Origin: Paragonimus westermani
Lineage: Eukaryota > Platyhelminthes > Trematoda > Plagiorchiida > Troglotrematidae
Length of the DNA: 64,000 nt
Reading direction: 5' to 3'
NCBI GenBank assembly: GCA_008508345.1
Contig: QNGE01003760.1
Location: 8,726-72,725, forward strand
In this document: positions 56,124 to 61,283 of the stretch, piece after piece
Numbering within the stretch: the stretch's first letter is position 1
How the letters are laid out: each line of letters opens with the position of its first letter
The notes under the pieces: model-generated
Databases searched by the model: none
The model's input: only the letters and a program-made list of their open reading frames with translations
What the model was told of the DNA's origin: nothing
Position numbers and translations under genes: made by a program

Positions 56124-56426
56124 ATGTATATGCATGTAGTGACAGCGATGGTCTGTATCATACAGTGGTTTTCCTGTAGATTTTGTTATGTCGCAAGTGA
56201 AACTGTTTGCATAGTATGGTACACATTGTATAGTACACATTTATTTATGATACTTGACTCCTAAGCTGATACTCTCGGCTGTTTGTTGATAGTTTATTCA
56301 AGCCATATTGTTCTGCTTAAAATCCTCATTCGTTTGTTTACGTTCTTCCACTTTTTGACTAATAGGCACGAATTTTTAATTGAAGCAGAATTACTGAAAT
56401 CAGAAATTGACCGTATGAAAAGTGAA
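22726..56426 (+). CDS. HIP1: HIP1/HIP1R/Sla2-family endocytic adaptor, 5' and 3' incomplete
   Basis: The product links clathrin-coated membrane to actin during endocytosis: the ANTH domain binds PtdIns(4,5)P2, the coiled coil binds clathrin light chain, and the C-terminal THATCH domain binds actin. Eight GT-AG exons join in phase. The ANTH part begins at [16 protein letters not shown], which fits the lipid-binding pattern K-x9-KxKH. It continues through [57 protein letters not shown] and [20 protein letters not shown] to [17 protein letters not shown]. The PPNF.QQSAL block closes the conserved N-terminal region. A linker and the first coiled-coil heptads follow. Introns 1-3 are 35, 36 and 38 nt; introns 4-7 are 10692, 9296, 4869 and 7559 nt. 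The start codon exon and everything after the first coil are not in the window. HIP1 and HIP1R cannot be separated in an invertebrate. Confidence 0.9.
22968..23024 (+). CDS. HIP1: HIP1 exon b (ANTH domain, 19 codons)
   Basis: A 57-nt exon between acceptor gcgtcag and donor gtaact, phase 0 on both sides. It encodes 19 residues ([19 protein letters not shown]). That is the same length as the HIP1 segment between the 'RDGHPN' region and the Trp-Gly-His block, and it keeps the closing Trp. It is flanked by introns of 35 and 36 nt. Confidence 0.78.
23061..23141 (+). CDS. HIP1: HIP1 exon c (ANTH domain)
   Basis: 27 codons, phase 0 at both ends, acceptor ttcttttcag and donor gtatgt. The end, [14 protein letters not shown], matches the family helix 'YLKLL.TK..YH.K'. 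The following intron is 38 nt if the second of two acceptors is used, which is the one that keeps the family alignment without a gap. Confidence 0.82.
23180..23256 (+). CDS. HIP1: HIP1 exon d (ANTH domain)
   Basis: 77 nt, starting in phase 0 at TAT after cctctttcag and ending two bases into a codon before gtaagt. It reads [20 protein letters not shown]; the family block is '.PRFPGNL..SD..L'. The split codon is completed by the G that opens exon e, 10.7 kb downstream, which is strong support for the pairing. Confidence 0.88.
23257..26792. other. HIP1 intron 4, first part; no recognised element
   Basis: No domain, RNA or repeat recognised. The frames at 23360-23687, 23927-24235 and 25306-25704 are unsupported. 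Confidence 0.55.
26793..28790 (+). mobile_element. RTE-like LINE copy A (in HIP1 intron 4)
   Basis: A 5'-truncated, frameshifted ORF2. It starts in the endonuclease ([19 protein letters not shown], then [16 protein letters not shown]). RT follows: [20 protein letters not shown], then FQGCPLSPS and [11 protein letters not shown] near 27985-28030. The thumb-like block LGSCVGG and the C-terminal block [19 protein letters not shown] with WLGHVLRIS end near 28560. The last part reads [12 protein letters not shown]. The APE-type endonuclease, the YADD site and the GHVLR tail place it with the RTE-like/'endonuclease-reverse transcriptase' LINEs common in flukes. Its left part is nearly identical to copy C and its right part to copy B. 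It is dead because of many stops. Confidence 0.85.
28831..28845 (+). repeat. Target-site duplication, left copy
   Basis: The 15-mer ttatttacgagtact occurs here and again at 29266-29280, bracketing LINE copy F exactly. Confidence 0.85.
28846..29265 (-). mobile_element. RTE-like LINE copy F, 3'-end fragment inside a TSD
   Basis: A 420-bp minus-strand fragment of the 3' end and 3' UTR of the same LINE superfamily as copies D and E. Aligned cores include 'gctaatgctta.cg.catacaac.gtgaag', 'ctactgaaaa.a.c' and 'gagctcgattagccg.ca'. It is much more diverged from D than E is. It is a classic 5'-truncated insertion flanked by a perfect 15-bp duplication. Confidence 0.85.
29266..29280 (+). repeat. Target-site duplication, right copy
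   Basis: Second copy of ttatttacgagtact. The bases just outside it (gggttggg) would be the original continuation of the host sequence before LINE F inserted. Confidence 0.85.
29281..31600. other. HIP1 intron 4, middle part; no recognised element
   Basis: No open frame above 80 codons with recognisable content and no clear repeat. 29281 onward continues the sequence interrupted by LINE F. Confidence 0.5.
31600..32938 (-). mobile_element. Ty3/gypsy element 2, integrase end and possible 3' LTR
   Basis: A minus-strand gypsy fragment cut at its 5' side by LINE copy E. It starts in the integrase core ([19 protein letters not shown], with a stop in place of the expected Trp) and continues uninterrupted for 338 codons to 31856. 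The region 31600-31860 should hold the end of the polyprotein, polypurine tract and LTR. I could not place an LTR border. Confidence 0.85.
31856..32872 (-). pseudogene. gypsy 2 integrase C-terminal half (338 codons open)
   Basis: The frame begins with the end of the first integrase strand and contains the second catalytic aspartate ([13 protein letters not shown]) and the glutamate helix ([20 protein letters not shown], with E replaced by K in the usual 'GQVER' position). Downstream are the block [19 protein letters not shown], an SH3-like segment ([18 protein letters not shown]) and a basic tail (RRSKRTRKP). The catalytic E-to-K change and the upstream stop near 32890 mean it could not integrate DNA. 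It is the longest minus-strand frame in the window and the least damaged part of this copy. Confidence 0.88.
32938..33310 (-). mobile_element. RTE-like LINE copy E, 3'-end fragment
   Basis: About 370 bp that closely match the 3' end of LINE copy D (53826-54195) in the same orientation. Shared stretches include 'aaccctatatagaaagagag', 'catcaaggtgcctacacctt' and 'gacagcttccttacggcttt'. It sits directly against the gypsy 2 integrase (taactg|gttcac) and is 5'-truncated near 33310. Confidence 0.9.
33311..33948. other. HIP1 intron 4, last part; nothing recognised
   Basis: Ends with a normal pyrimidine-rich acceptor (ctgttttctgctcacag) at 33948. Confidence 0.6.
33949..34285 (+). CDS. HIP1: HIP1 exon e (C-terminal ANTH domain)
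   Basis: 337 nt after acceptor gctcacag; the first G completes the codon left open by exon d. It encodes [18 protein letters not shown], then [31 protein letters not shown] and [20 protein letters not shown]. Every block matches the HIP1 order FQLTVEMFDY, GQCRLAPLIQVI, VKLLFKLHS and LKRLIQIP. It ends in phase 0 before gtaatc. Confidence 0.95.
34286..38940. other. HIP1 intron 5, first part; no recognised element
   Basis: Short open frames only. It holds simple (TA)n repeats at 35632-35646 and 36793-36828. The minus-strand stretch 37600-37850 has an aataaag signal and could be part of an old LTR, but no second copy or border supports this. Confidence 0.45.
36793..36828. repeat. (AT)n microsatellite
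   Basis: About 18 uninterrupted AT units in HIP1 intron 5. Confidence 0.95.
38942..38957. repeat. (AT)n microsatellite at the 3' end of Penelope-like element A
   Basis: Eight AT units directly beside the 3' boundary of the minus-strand Penelope-like copy. Confidence 0.9.
39000..39055 (-). ncRNA. Hammerhead-like fold 2, core degenerate (Penelope-like A)
   Basis: Minus-strand ttgataa stands where CUGANGA is expected (C3 and G8 changed). It is followed by GGATCC/GGATTT as a six-pair stem II with wobble pairs, then GAAACG ... CGT as a three-pair stem III. The same sequence is kept in copy B at 55945-56005. The fold is recognisable but the catalytic core is damaged in both copies, so activity is unlikely. 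Confidence 0.45.
39365..39482 (-). ncRNA. Candidate hammerhead ribozyme 1 in Penelope-like element A
   Basis: On the minus strand the core CTGAGGA (39446-39440) fits CUGANGA. It is followed by a six-pair stem II with wobble pairs (GGTCAC/GTGGTT) around acgag. GAAA is at 39421-39418. Stem III is ACGT/ACGT (39418-39415 with 39392-39389), followed by U as residue 17, so cleavage would fall between 39388 and 39387. Outside the core, the arms gataaacagattgg and ccaatctgtttatc are complementary and extend stem I over about 25 bases, with a short bulge next to the core. Hammerhead motifs are known in the terminal regions of Penelope-like elements. Confidence 0.6.
40600..41430. other. HIP1 intron 5, between Penelope A and LINE fragments; nothing certain
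   Basis: It may include the decayed N-terminal part of the Penelope-like RT (minus), but no block is clear enough to call. Confidence 0.5.
41430..41665 (+). mobile_element. LINE fragment G (RT palm), different from copies A-D
   Basis: The translation runs [20 protein letters not shown], then [18 protein letters not shown], a frame change, then [16 protein letters not shown]. This is an RT palm with a GxxQGCP block and a YADD active site from an RTE-like LINE other than copies A-D. It stops abruptly where LINE copy B begins. Confidence 0.75.
41665..42945 (+). mobile_element. RTE-like LINE copy B, 5'-truncated, with (GAT)n tail
   Basis: From [20 protein letters not shown] it matches copy A (27836-28790) almost base for base; the reading at 42159-42449 is identical to that at 28319-28609. 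It then continues past the end of A with [18 protein letters not shown] and a 3' UTR. The UTR ends in 'gtgaaccactgatatatta' and an imperfect (GATGATGGT) tail at 42905-42945. The YADD site lies at 41838-41849. Many stops make it non-functional. Confidence 0.88.
42945..43581. other. HIP1 intron 5, last part; nothing recognised
   Basis: T-rich sequence ending in a polypyrimidine tract (cttctttcttttaccttcctatatag) that serves exon f. Confidence 0.6.
43582..43812 (+). CDS. HIP1: HIP1 exon f (end of ANTH region and linker)
   Basis: 77 codons between acceptor cctatatag and donor gtaagg, phase 0 on both sides. The start [11 protein letters not shown] equals the family block 'NPPNFLRASAL' that closes the conserved N-terminal region. 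The rest is a low-similarity acidic/polar linker, as expected for the segment that carries adaptor-binding peptides in other animals. Confidence 0.85.
43813..45690. other. HIP1 intron 6, first part, with a diverged repeat pair
   Basis: No gene recognised. It contains two related ~200-bp stretches at 44700-44890 and 45290-45480 (separate entry). The frames 44022-44411 and 44624-44962 (minus) are unsupported. Confidence 0.5.
44700..45480 (+). repeat. Two diverged direct repeats of ~190 bp, ~400 bp apart
   Basis: 44700-44890 and 45290-45480 share an ordered set of short blocks: gcgttaacac/cgtaaacacc after aacgcaacgcg, then gttctcca, taataaat, ccactgtt, ctgatt, tctcgact and gtagccca. Each repeat has a polyadenylation-like aataaat in the same place. 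They could be old LTRs of a short non-autonomous element, or two copies of one dispersed repeat. Confidence 0.6.
45690..45862 (+). mobile_element. Penelope-like terminal fragment C
   Basis: Plus-strand match to the region around candidate hammerhead 1 of element A. It contains cctgagaaaggtcacc, gaggtggttgaaacgtagag, aacgttgtgttatt, gtttatcacaaacatgttaa and acacgacaccca...gttcgac. The core reads CTGAGAA (one deviation from CUGANGA at position 8). It ends where LINE copy C begins, in tail-to-tail orientation. Confidence 0.8.
45866..47720 (-). mobile_element. RTE-like LINE copy C, 5' part retained, 3' half missing
   Basis: On the minus strand the 5' side (47720-47240) is untranslated or ORF1-like. 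Then comes the endonuclease start [49 protein letters not shown] and [20 protein letters not shown], followed by [20 protein letters not shown]. The frame at 46853-46530 repeats that of copy A with a few changes, and 46423-46214 is identical in translation to 27222-27431. The copy stops at 45866, inside the RT. LINE copies usually lack the 5' end, so loss of the 3' half points to a later deletion or rearrangement. Confidence 0.88.
47720..48681. other. HIP1 intron 6, last part; nothing recognised
   Basis: Mostly T/G-rich sequence leading to exon g. A competing acceptor-like ctaacag lies 22 bases before the chosen one. Confidence 0.55.
48682..48806 (+). CDS. HIP1: HIP1 exon g (linker)
   Basis: 125 nt after acceptor ttttcgcag, phase 0 at entry and phase 2 at exit before gtgagt. 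It encodes a polar linker ([19 protein letters not shown] ... GSHAQSDDV). Similarity to HIP1 is weak here, but phases on both sides agree with exons f and h and there is no stop. An earlier acceptor (ctaacag) would put a stop in the frame. A transcript would be needed to exclude a skipped or extra exon. Confidence 0.65.
48807..49480. other. HIP1 intron 7, first part; nothing certain
   Basis: It should include the 3' end of gypsy 3 if that copy is complete, but no LTR or polypurine tract could be placed. Confidence 0.45.
50421..50943 (-). pseudogene. gypsy 3 connection and RNase H (broken)
   Basis: 50943-50542 starts with the thumb/connection block [18 protein letters not shown] and LNQLLRKDP. 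50816-50421 carries RNase [21 protein letters not shown] (first catalytic Asp), [20 protein letters not shown] (catalytic Glu helix) and [14 protein letters not shown] (second Asp strand). The two frames overlap because of a frameshift. Confidence 0.85.
50940..51851 (-). pseudogene. gypsy 3 reverse transcriptase, catalytic centre deleted
   Basis: Recognised in order: [12 protein letters not shown], the RT entry with [20 protein letters not shown] and [14 protein letters not shown], then [16 protein letters not shown]. After AIFQ the reading runs almost directly into [20 protein letters not shown] and [17 protein letters not shown]. The segment that should carry the YxDD site is missing or scrambled near 51165, so this copy cannot polymerise DNA. 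Confidence 0.85.
51850..52330 (-). pseudogene. gypsy 3 zinc fingers and aspartic protease (broken)
   Basis: At 52270-52160 on the minus strand the frame-corrected reading shows [13 protein letters not shown], then CQN and GHKETCC, i.e. a CxxC...H...C pair of knuckles for RNA binding. Near 52012-51998 [11 protein letters not shown] marks the protease active site. It is followed by [13 protein letters not shown] and the flap region. Frames change at least twice between knuckles and protease. Confidence 0.8.
52400..52965 (-). pseudogene. gypsy 3 gag (two frames)
   Basis: The frame 52965-52636 reads [20 protein letters not shown], then [14 protein letters not shown] and [20 protein letters not shown]. 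After a frame change 52623-52405 continues [20 protein letters not shown] and [11 protein letters not shown]. This helical region is the capsid-like domain that multimerises into virus-like particles in gypsy elements. The expected initiator is near 52965. One frameshift in the middle prevents a full product. Confidence 0.85.
53150..53320 (-). repeat. Possible 5' LTR of gypsy 3
   Basis: On the minus strand a TGTAACGTCG start near 53320 is followed by a TATA-like gtataaat near 53236 and a polyadenylation signal aataaa near 53190, upstream of gag. The order suits an LTR, but no partner LTR was found, so borders are tentative. Confidence 0.3.
53796..55130 (-). mobile_element. RTE-like LINE copy D, 5'-truncated
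   Basis: The least damaged LINE copy here. The minus-strand frame 55065-54460 (201 codons) has [40 protein letters not shown] (YADD active site) and [20 protein letters not shown], then [20 protein letters not shown]. After one frameshift 54423-54073 continues [20 protein letters not shown] and [20 protein letters not shown], ending at LSELSVK. The 3' UTR runs to 53826 with a short tail of TGATGG units. It is related to A-C but from a different subfamily (for example SGVRQGCP instead of GVFQGCP). Confidence 0.9.
54460..55065 (-). pseudogene. LINE D reverse transcriptase palm and thumb (201 codons open)
   Basis: An uninterrupted minus-strand frame starting at SGVRQGCPL, with the catalytic DYADD about residue 50, the [16 protein letters not shown] helix, the LGSC block and the [12 protein letters not shown] block. 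The upstream RT fingers and endonuclease are absent because the copy is truncated at about 55130. One frameshift separates it from the C-terminal WLGHVLRM part. Confidence 0.88.
55236..55261. repeat. TA-rich simple repeat at 5' end of Penelope-like element B
   Basis: Imperfect gatatatgtatatatatgt units that directly precede the first recognisable Penelope codons. Confidence 0.85.
55262..56030 (+). mobile_element. Penelope-like element B, 5'-truncated, GIY-YIG endonuclease
   Basis: The frame at 55262-55633 begins after the RT palm ([20 protein letters not shown]) and reads through the linker ([15 protein letters not shown] and [18 protein letters not shown]) into the GIY-YIG nuclease. The first strand is [11 protein letters not shown] (about 55590-55622), then a TAG at 55631-55633, then [19 protein letters not shown] in the same frame to about 55690. 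This nuclease cuts the target DNA for priming in Penelope-like elements. The 3' part keeps hammerhead-like fold 2 (55945-56005) but lacks the fold-1 block present in copy A. It is sense-oriented in HIP1 intron 7 and roughly 85-90% like copy A by eye. Confidence 0.88.
55945..56005 (+). ncRNA. Hammerhead-like fold 2, core degenerate (Penelope-like B)
   Basis: Same elements as in copy A: ttgataatggatcc, tagtgtggatttgaaacgtc and caataaatcgttcacc. Stem II is GGATCC/GGATTT and stem III is ACG/CGT. The CUGANGA box is altered at two positions. Confidence 0.45.
56036..56122. repeat. TA-rich microsatellites at 3' end of Penelope-like element B
   Basis: tatatatgtatatatgtatg repeats from 56036 and a (AT)n run at 56094-56122 begin right after the element. 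Confidence 0.9.
56366..56426 (+). CDS. HIP1: HIP1 exon h (start of coiled coil)
   Basis: 61 nt: one base completing the codon from exon g, then 20 codons ([20 protein letters not shown]) before donor gtaagt. The heptad pattern and the E-x-L-x-x-E-I-x-x-x-K spacing match the opening of the HIP1 coiled coil. The next exon is not found before the window ends, so intron 8 is longer than 7.5 kb and contains the CsRn1-like element. Confidence 0.72.
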
Positions 56427-56486
56427 GTAAGTCTTTAGCGAGAGCTCGTTACTTTATATCATCTTATACTGTGAGGAAAGTGGGTG

Positions 56487-56490
<4 letters not shown>

Positions 56491-56530
<40 letters not shown>
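56491..56530. repeat. (AT)n microsatellite
   Basis: About 20 AT units, 65 bp after HIP1 exon h. Confidence 0.95.
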
Positions 56531-56533
<3 letters not shown>

Positions 56534-59500
56534 TACAAACACTATTTTAGGAAATGTCACACTAAACAGGGCTGTTTTACACAACCAGTATGATTAAAGG
56601 TTAACTAACTCAGATTTCGACTGCTTTACACATTTGATCACAAATTATCTACTTTTTTTTACTTTGTTTTGTGATTCTTTGAGATTTTCAATCATCGCTT
56701 TTTCATCCACCTTGAATACAGTTGCTAGTTTGACACACTTTAATTTTTTTTTACCGCAACAGTACTCTCCCCTTGGGTTTTAGGAACTGCTTTAGTGTTA
56801 TGTTTCGCAGTATCGCCACATATTATGGTTGCTACATGATAGGGAACCTTTTGGTGGAGTTTTTGTGAGGTTATTTCAAAAACAATACAAATCGTTGTGC
56901 TTGACGCAGAATGCGGTGTTAAATAGTCGTTGGTGTATCGTAAATCAGTGTTACCCTTTTTTCTTTCTATTCCGTTTTCACAAATTTTGCTGATTTTTTC
57001 CAATGACTATCTCCACCCTGATATCTTCTATGCTATTCTTGGTCAGCAAATCGAAATGTTTTTTATCATGTCAGTACGCACAAAAATGGTTTTTGGTGTT
57101 AGAAACGCTCAACAGTTGTATTCTTTTTTAACTTGAAGTTCATTTCTGACTCATAGCTTCGAATATTTAAGGGCTGCGGCTAGTTCTATACTTATCAAAT
57201 TCTGCGTACTAATCCATTTGACAAACTTCATCCGACGTCTGTTTGTATTTTAGCCCAGCTTATGATTTGTTTCGCCGTGCACTATTCTCACCTTATTATG
57301 AGGTCTTTCTGTAGTTTCTGCTAGATCTGCTTCATACAAACCACTATACGTTGAAGAACGTCAGACGTGAAACTGAGCGAAACACTTATGAGGCCACTCT
57401 CTTTTTCGTAATATGTTGTCCTGTTTTGTAGGTTACAAAGCTGATTTTTCGTACAACCATATACAGACACGGAGTACGATGTTTCAGATCTTTTTATTAT
57501 TTGAGAATAATGAATATTGAATCTAAAAAACATATACCATCAATGCAACAATCTGGATCAAAATTCACGTTGGTTTATAGAACACGTAAATGTTGCATCT
57601 TAAACCTGAAACATCTTCCGTGCACGCCATCCTTCAGACATTTTAGCATCCTATTCCGCAGTTTCAGTAAAATTTCCAATCGTAAAAAATTTCCATATTA
57701 ATTTGTTTGTATCGATGAAGGTAACCTAATTTTAACGATCACCCTGAGAAGAAGGATGTTCCTCTCATCTCAACTGCTACTACACTTTTAAAACAGTCAT
57801 TTATGGTGTTCTTATTGGCCGTGCACGTACCGGTCGTTATGCTCACCATCGAATCCTAAATCCTAAAAGTGGCTTTTGGTCACGAAGCATTTAACAGTGC
57901 TCTTTTATCCTGTTGCTATCGCTGTGTTAAGTTGTATGGATATTTTTGCCAGCTGCTGCCATCTGTTCGACGGCCTGGTAATCCATTCCATTTGTTTTAA
58001 TGCAGTTACCTGTTTATTCTCCTTTTCTATTTATGAGGGCTTTGTTTCGCATGACATGAACTTAGCTAGAACAGTTTACTGTCGGTAGCGGACCTCAAGT
58101 AATATTCAGCTGCAGAGTACTCCTTGCCTTATTCATGGTGATGGAACATTCTCCGAAGATCCCCGGATAAACATCAGTCGTTGCGTTCCAAAATGAACTT
58201 TTCGAAGATTTTTCCTGGACAACGTGAACTTTAGTAACACTTGTAGTTAGTTCGTACGCATTTTGCGTCCTGTCTCAATTGAACTAAAAAATTCTATTGT
58301 GCAAGCATGCGAACGACCTTATTTGCTATGTACAGTAGTCTAACATACACACAGTAATATACAGTTACTTCACGCATTGTAGCTAAATTTCTTCATATTC
58401 GTTAATGCAATAGACGTCATGTCTGTAGGTGCCTTCAGTTGAAGTGTCTTTCGAGTGTGTGTAAATCTATCCCCTGTCTTGCCGGTACATGCATTCTTGC
58501 TTGCGGATTGTTACATTCTCTATCTGTGTTCTTGTTTGTTTTTGCTATACGATCACATTCGTCATTCATTCGTCACTTAAAAAGGTGCGGGTTCTTTCTC
58601 TTGGACTTTTCTGATTCTCATCTCTTTCTTTTCCTTTCATTGCCTCCCCTCAAGCTCCAACTAGTTGATCACTCCCATCCATGCCTTCGTTAGCTCTTAT
58701 CCAATACGGTTTATAGCCAACTGAAGCATTCATATGTGTGGATCAGTTACATACTTGAATCGATGATTCTTATGTTCGCCCAGTAGATGAATAGGCAATC
58801 CATTATTTTCATCTGAAGGTGACTAAAATAGCTCCCGCTCTTGGTCCAAACTATGGACTGTGGGAGCCATACACCCGACTGTAGAAAGTGGAGTTTAAAA
58901 AACAACGGCTGTAGAATTGGGGTTGTCTGTCTTAGGGTCAGTAGGTAAGTTATCGAAAGTGGGATTTGGGGATAAGCGCTGAGAATGATCGTGGAGGAGA
59001 GGTATTTCTTGTCTACCGTACAACCCATGAGAATTAATGCCACTCAGTTAATATTGCCTAACAAGAGGTACTGTACGGGATACTCACTCGGTTGAAATGT
59101 TAGTGCTTCCAGGACATCCGGATGTAAACAAGAGACCCACTGTGATTTTCACATGATGCCCTTGCGTTAAAAGCCTTGACATCCAGGTATTGGCCCAGCG
59201 GAGTCGGACCAAAGTTAGAGCCGCTTCTACGGAACGATGGAATATCCCTTTTCGTACAACCAACATGGGGAACATTATTCATGAGTTCTCTTCTCACTGG
59301 CCCGCAAGTCATGAGTGTCCCTGGAAAACTGATCATCACCATGTAGTTTGCCTGTGGCTATCAGGAATTGATCGTAAACCACCCAGTTCTGTAAACTGCA
59401 AAGCCTTCCAGGATGCGCCTTGTTTCCTTCATCACCTCGTGCGTGAACGAATCTGGTAATATTTGTCGTTTAAACAGTGTATATACGACGAGAACCTCAC

Positions 59501-59837
59501 TGTGTTACAAGACTTCGATAACTACAGCCAACACTCCATTCTACAAGATGTACGGACAGAATATTGTGGAGTGATCTGGAAGCCGTCATTCGGGAAATGT
59601 GTACATGTGCTTTTTGCTCCTTGTGTGAGTAAGTGACTAGCAAACACCTTCACCTATTCAACTTTCTTATAGATGGAATTTAGGAGGATGCCAACCTTTA
59701 GTTGTAGCAAATCTCTTCTGGTTTTTGTTCCAAGAACCTTCCTTGGTCACAAGAAGCTACTGACGTGTTGATCGTTTTTGTCCATCTCGAGACATTCTCA
59801 TTCATTTTCAAGTAATAGCTCTATTCATCAAGGGTTT
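56531..59837. other. HIP1 intron 8; no recognised element
   Basis: AT-rich sequence with frames below 110 codons. I searched it for a further HIP1 coiled-coil exon (heptad-rich, phase 0 start) and found none. Confidence 0.5.
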
Positions 59838-60292
59838 TGTAGCCCTCGTCTCGCCCTCTCACGCGTCCTGTCACTTGACAAGCTGACTAGTCTAAGCGAC
59901 GCTCATTGCCCCAACCTACATATGCCCGTTCACCGGCCCGACAGCTCTCTTCCATACCCGAGCGCGCGCACGCGCGTAGTCACCATCTGCGCACTGAGCC
60001 AATTGGAACGCTCCAATTGGATGCGATTCCGTGCGGTCGATACACAGGCATGCATGACACGGTCGGACCCGGATCGGAACACAACTGCACCAGACAACTG
60101 AACGGCAACAACTGACTGCCAACTGTACAGGACAGGACACGGTCCAGACGAGCGCTACTGCATTAAGCTTGTACACCAAAATCCCAACAATAAAGATCCA
60201 ATCCATTGACTTGACCTTTTCATTGACTATCTTTGAGATATCGTTATTTGTTAGTGCGTACTCAAGCTATCACGGTTAAGAGTTCCACTACA
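59838..60292 (+). repeat. 5' LTR of the CsRn1-like element
   Basis: 455 bp starting TGTAG and ending CTACA, a perfect 5-base inverted terminal repeat. It has a polyadenylation signal aataaa at 60189-60194 and lies three bases before the primer-binding site. The left border is inferred from the terminal repeat only. Confidence 0.7.
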
Positions 60293-60295
60293 AAT

Positions 60296-60310
60296 TGGTG
60301 CCGCGACCCG
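60296..60310 (+). promoter_or_regulatory. Primer-binding site of the CsRn1-like element
   Basis: tggtgccgcgacccg begins with TGG, the complement of a tRNA CCA end. Its sequence resembles the complement of a tRNA-His 3' end more than that of tRNA-Trp, which has been reported for CsRn1. The primer tRNA cannot be settled by eye. Confidence 0.65.
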
Positions 60311-60428
60311 TTTTTGGATCAATTCTCCGTCTCACATTTGCACCGCAAATTCACTTTGGGATCTATTCGCTTAGCACTTCTCCAGCGCGCATTGTTTGTC
60401 ATCATTCACCATCCGTCCATCACTAGCT

Positions 60429-61283
60429 ATGGAGCAGAATCTCACTGATGACAGCAACGTTGAGGACCTATTCGTGTCACCACTATCAGTCAAACTTCCC
60501 ATTTTCTGGCAATCAGACCCAGCCCTGTGGTTTTTGCAGATTGAATCGATTTTTCGCAAACATCGTATAACCAAACAGACCACTATGTTTGATTATGTGG
60601 TTGCTGAACTCCAGCCAGAAACTATGCACGAAGTTCGAGACATTATTGCCAATCCCGACACTCTTACTCCATATGCTGTTCTGAAACGGGAGCTCTTGAA
60701 TCGAGTGTCTATGTCCGAACACAAACGACTACGGCAGTTACTCAACGATGTACAGCTAGGTGATCGTCGTCCCTCCCAATTGCTGCGCCATATGCGAACT
60801 TTGCTTGGTGACAAACCCACGGATGAATGCCTACTGAAACAATTGTTTGTTCAACGCCTACCGAGTCCCGTGCAAGTGGCACTTTCGCTTGTCCCAGATC
60901 AGACATTGGACAGTTTAGCTTCGTCGGCGGATAAAGTTATCGAAGCCATGCCAACTAACAACGTCACTGAATTTACTCACTTGGCATCCATTTCCACCGA
61001 CACAACACCGCTTATGTCCTTGATCCGTGAACAGCAACGGACTATTCAACAGATTCAACTTCAGCTGAGTCATTTGACAGCACAACTGTCTCAATCCCAC
61101 TCACAACCGACTGCTCACCTTCGTCCACGCAGTCGATCGTTGAACAAATCTCCATCGAAAACTCATACCACAGATGGAATATGTTTTTATCATCGTAACT
61201 TTGGCACTAATGCAAAACGTTGCACCACTCCATGTGCTTTCTGTCCGACTTCCAACCACTCGGGAAACGGCAGCGCCAGTTGA
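60429..61283 (+). CDS. CsRn1-like gag polyprotein
   Basis: 284 codons from the first ATG (60429). The frame is open upstream but has no ATG there. The first two thirds are helical capsid-like sequence: [77 protein letters not shown] Gln-rich segment ([16 protein letters not shown]) follows, then a basic Ser/Arg stretch. A CHCC finger [18 protein letters not shown] closes the protein at about residues 250-267. The product packages element RNA into particles. The end overlaps the pol frame by 73 bases, so pol would be reached by a -1 frameshift. Confidence 0.92.
   Translation: MEQNLTDDSNVEDLFVSPLSVKLPIFWQSDPALWFLQIESIFRKHRITKQTTMFDYVVAELQPETMHEVRDIIANPDTLTPYAVLKRELLNRVSMSEHKRLRQLLNDVQLGDRRPSQLLRHMRTLLGDKPTDECLLKQLFVQRLPSPVQVALSLVPDQTLDSLASSADKVIEAMPTNNVTEFTHLASISTDTTPLMSLIREQQRTIQQIQLQLSHLTAQLSQSHSQPTAHLRPRSRSLNKSPSKTHTTDGICFYHRNFGTNAKRCTTPCAFCPTSNHSGNGSAS

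Noticed and set aside
60396..60428. Earlier gag start at 60396
   Set aside because: The codon there is TTG, not ATG; the first ATG in frame is at 60429.
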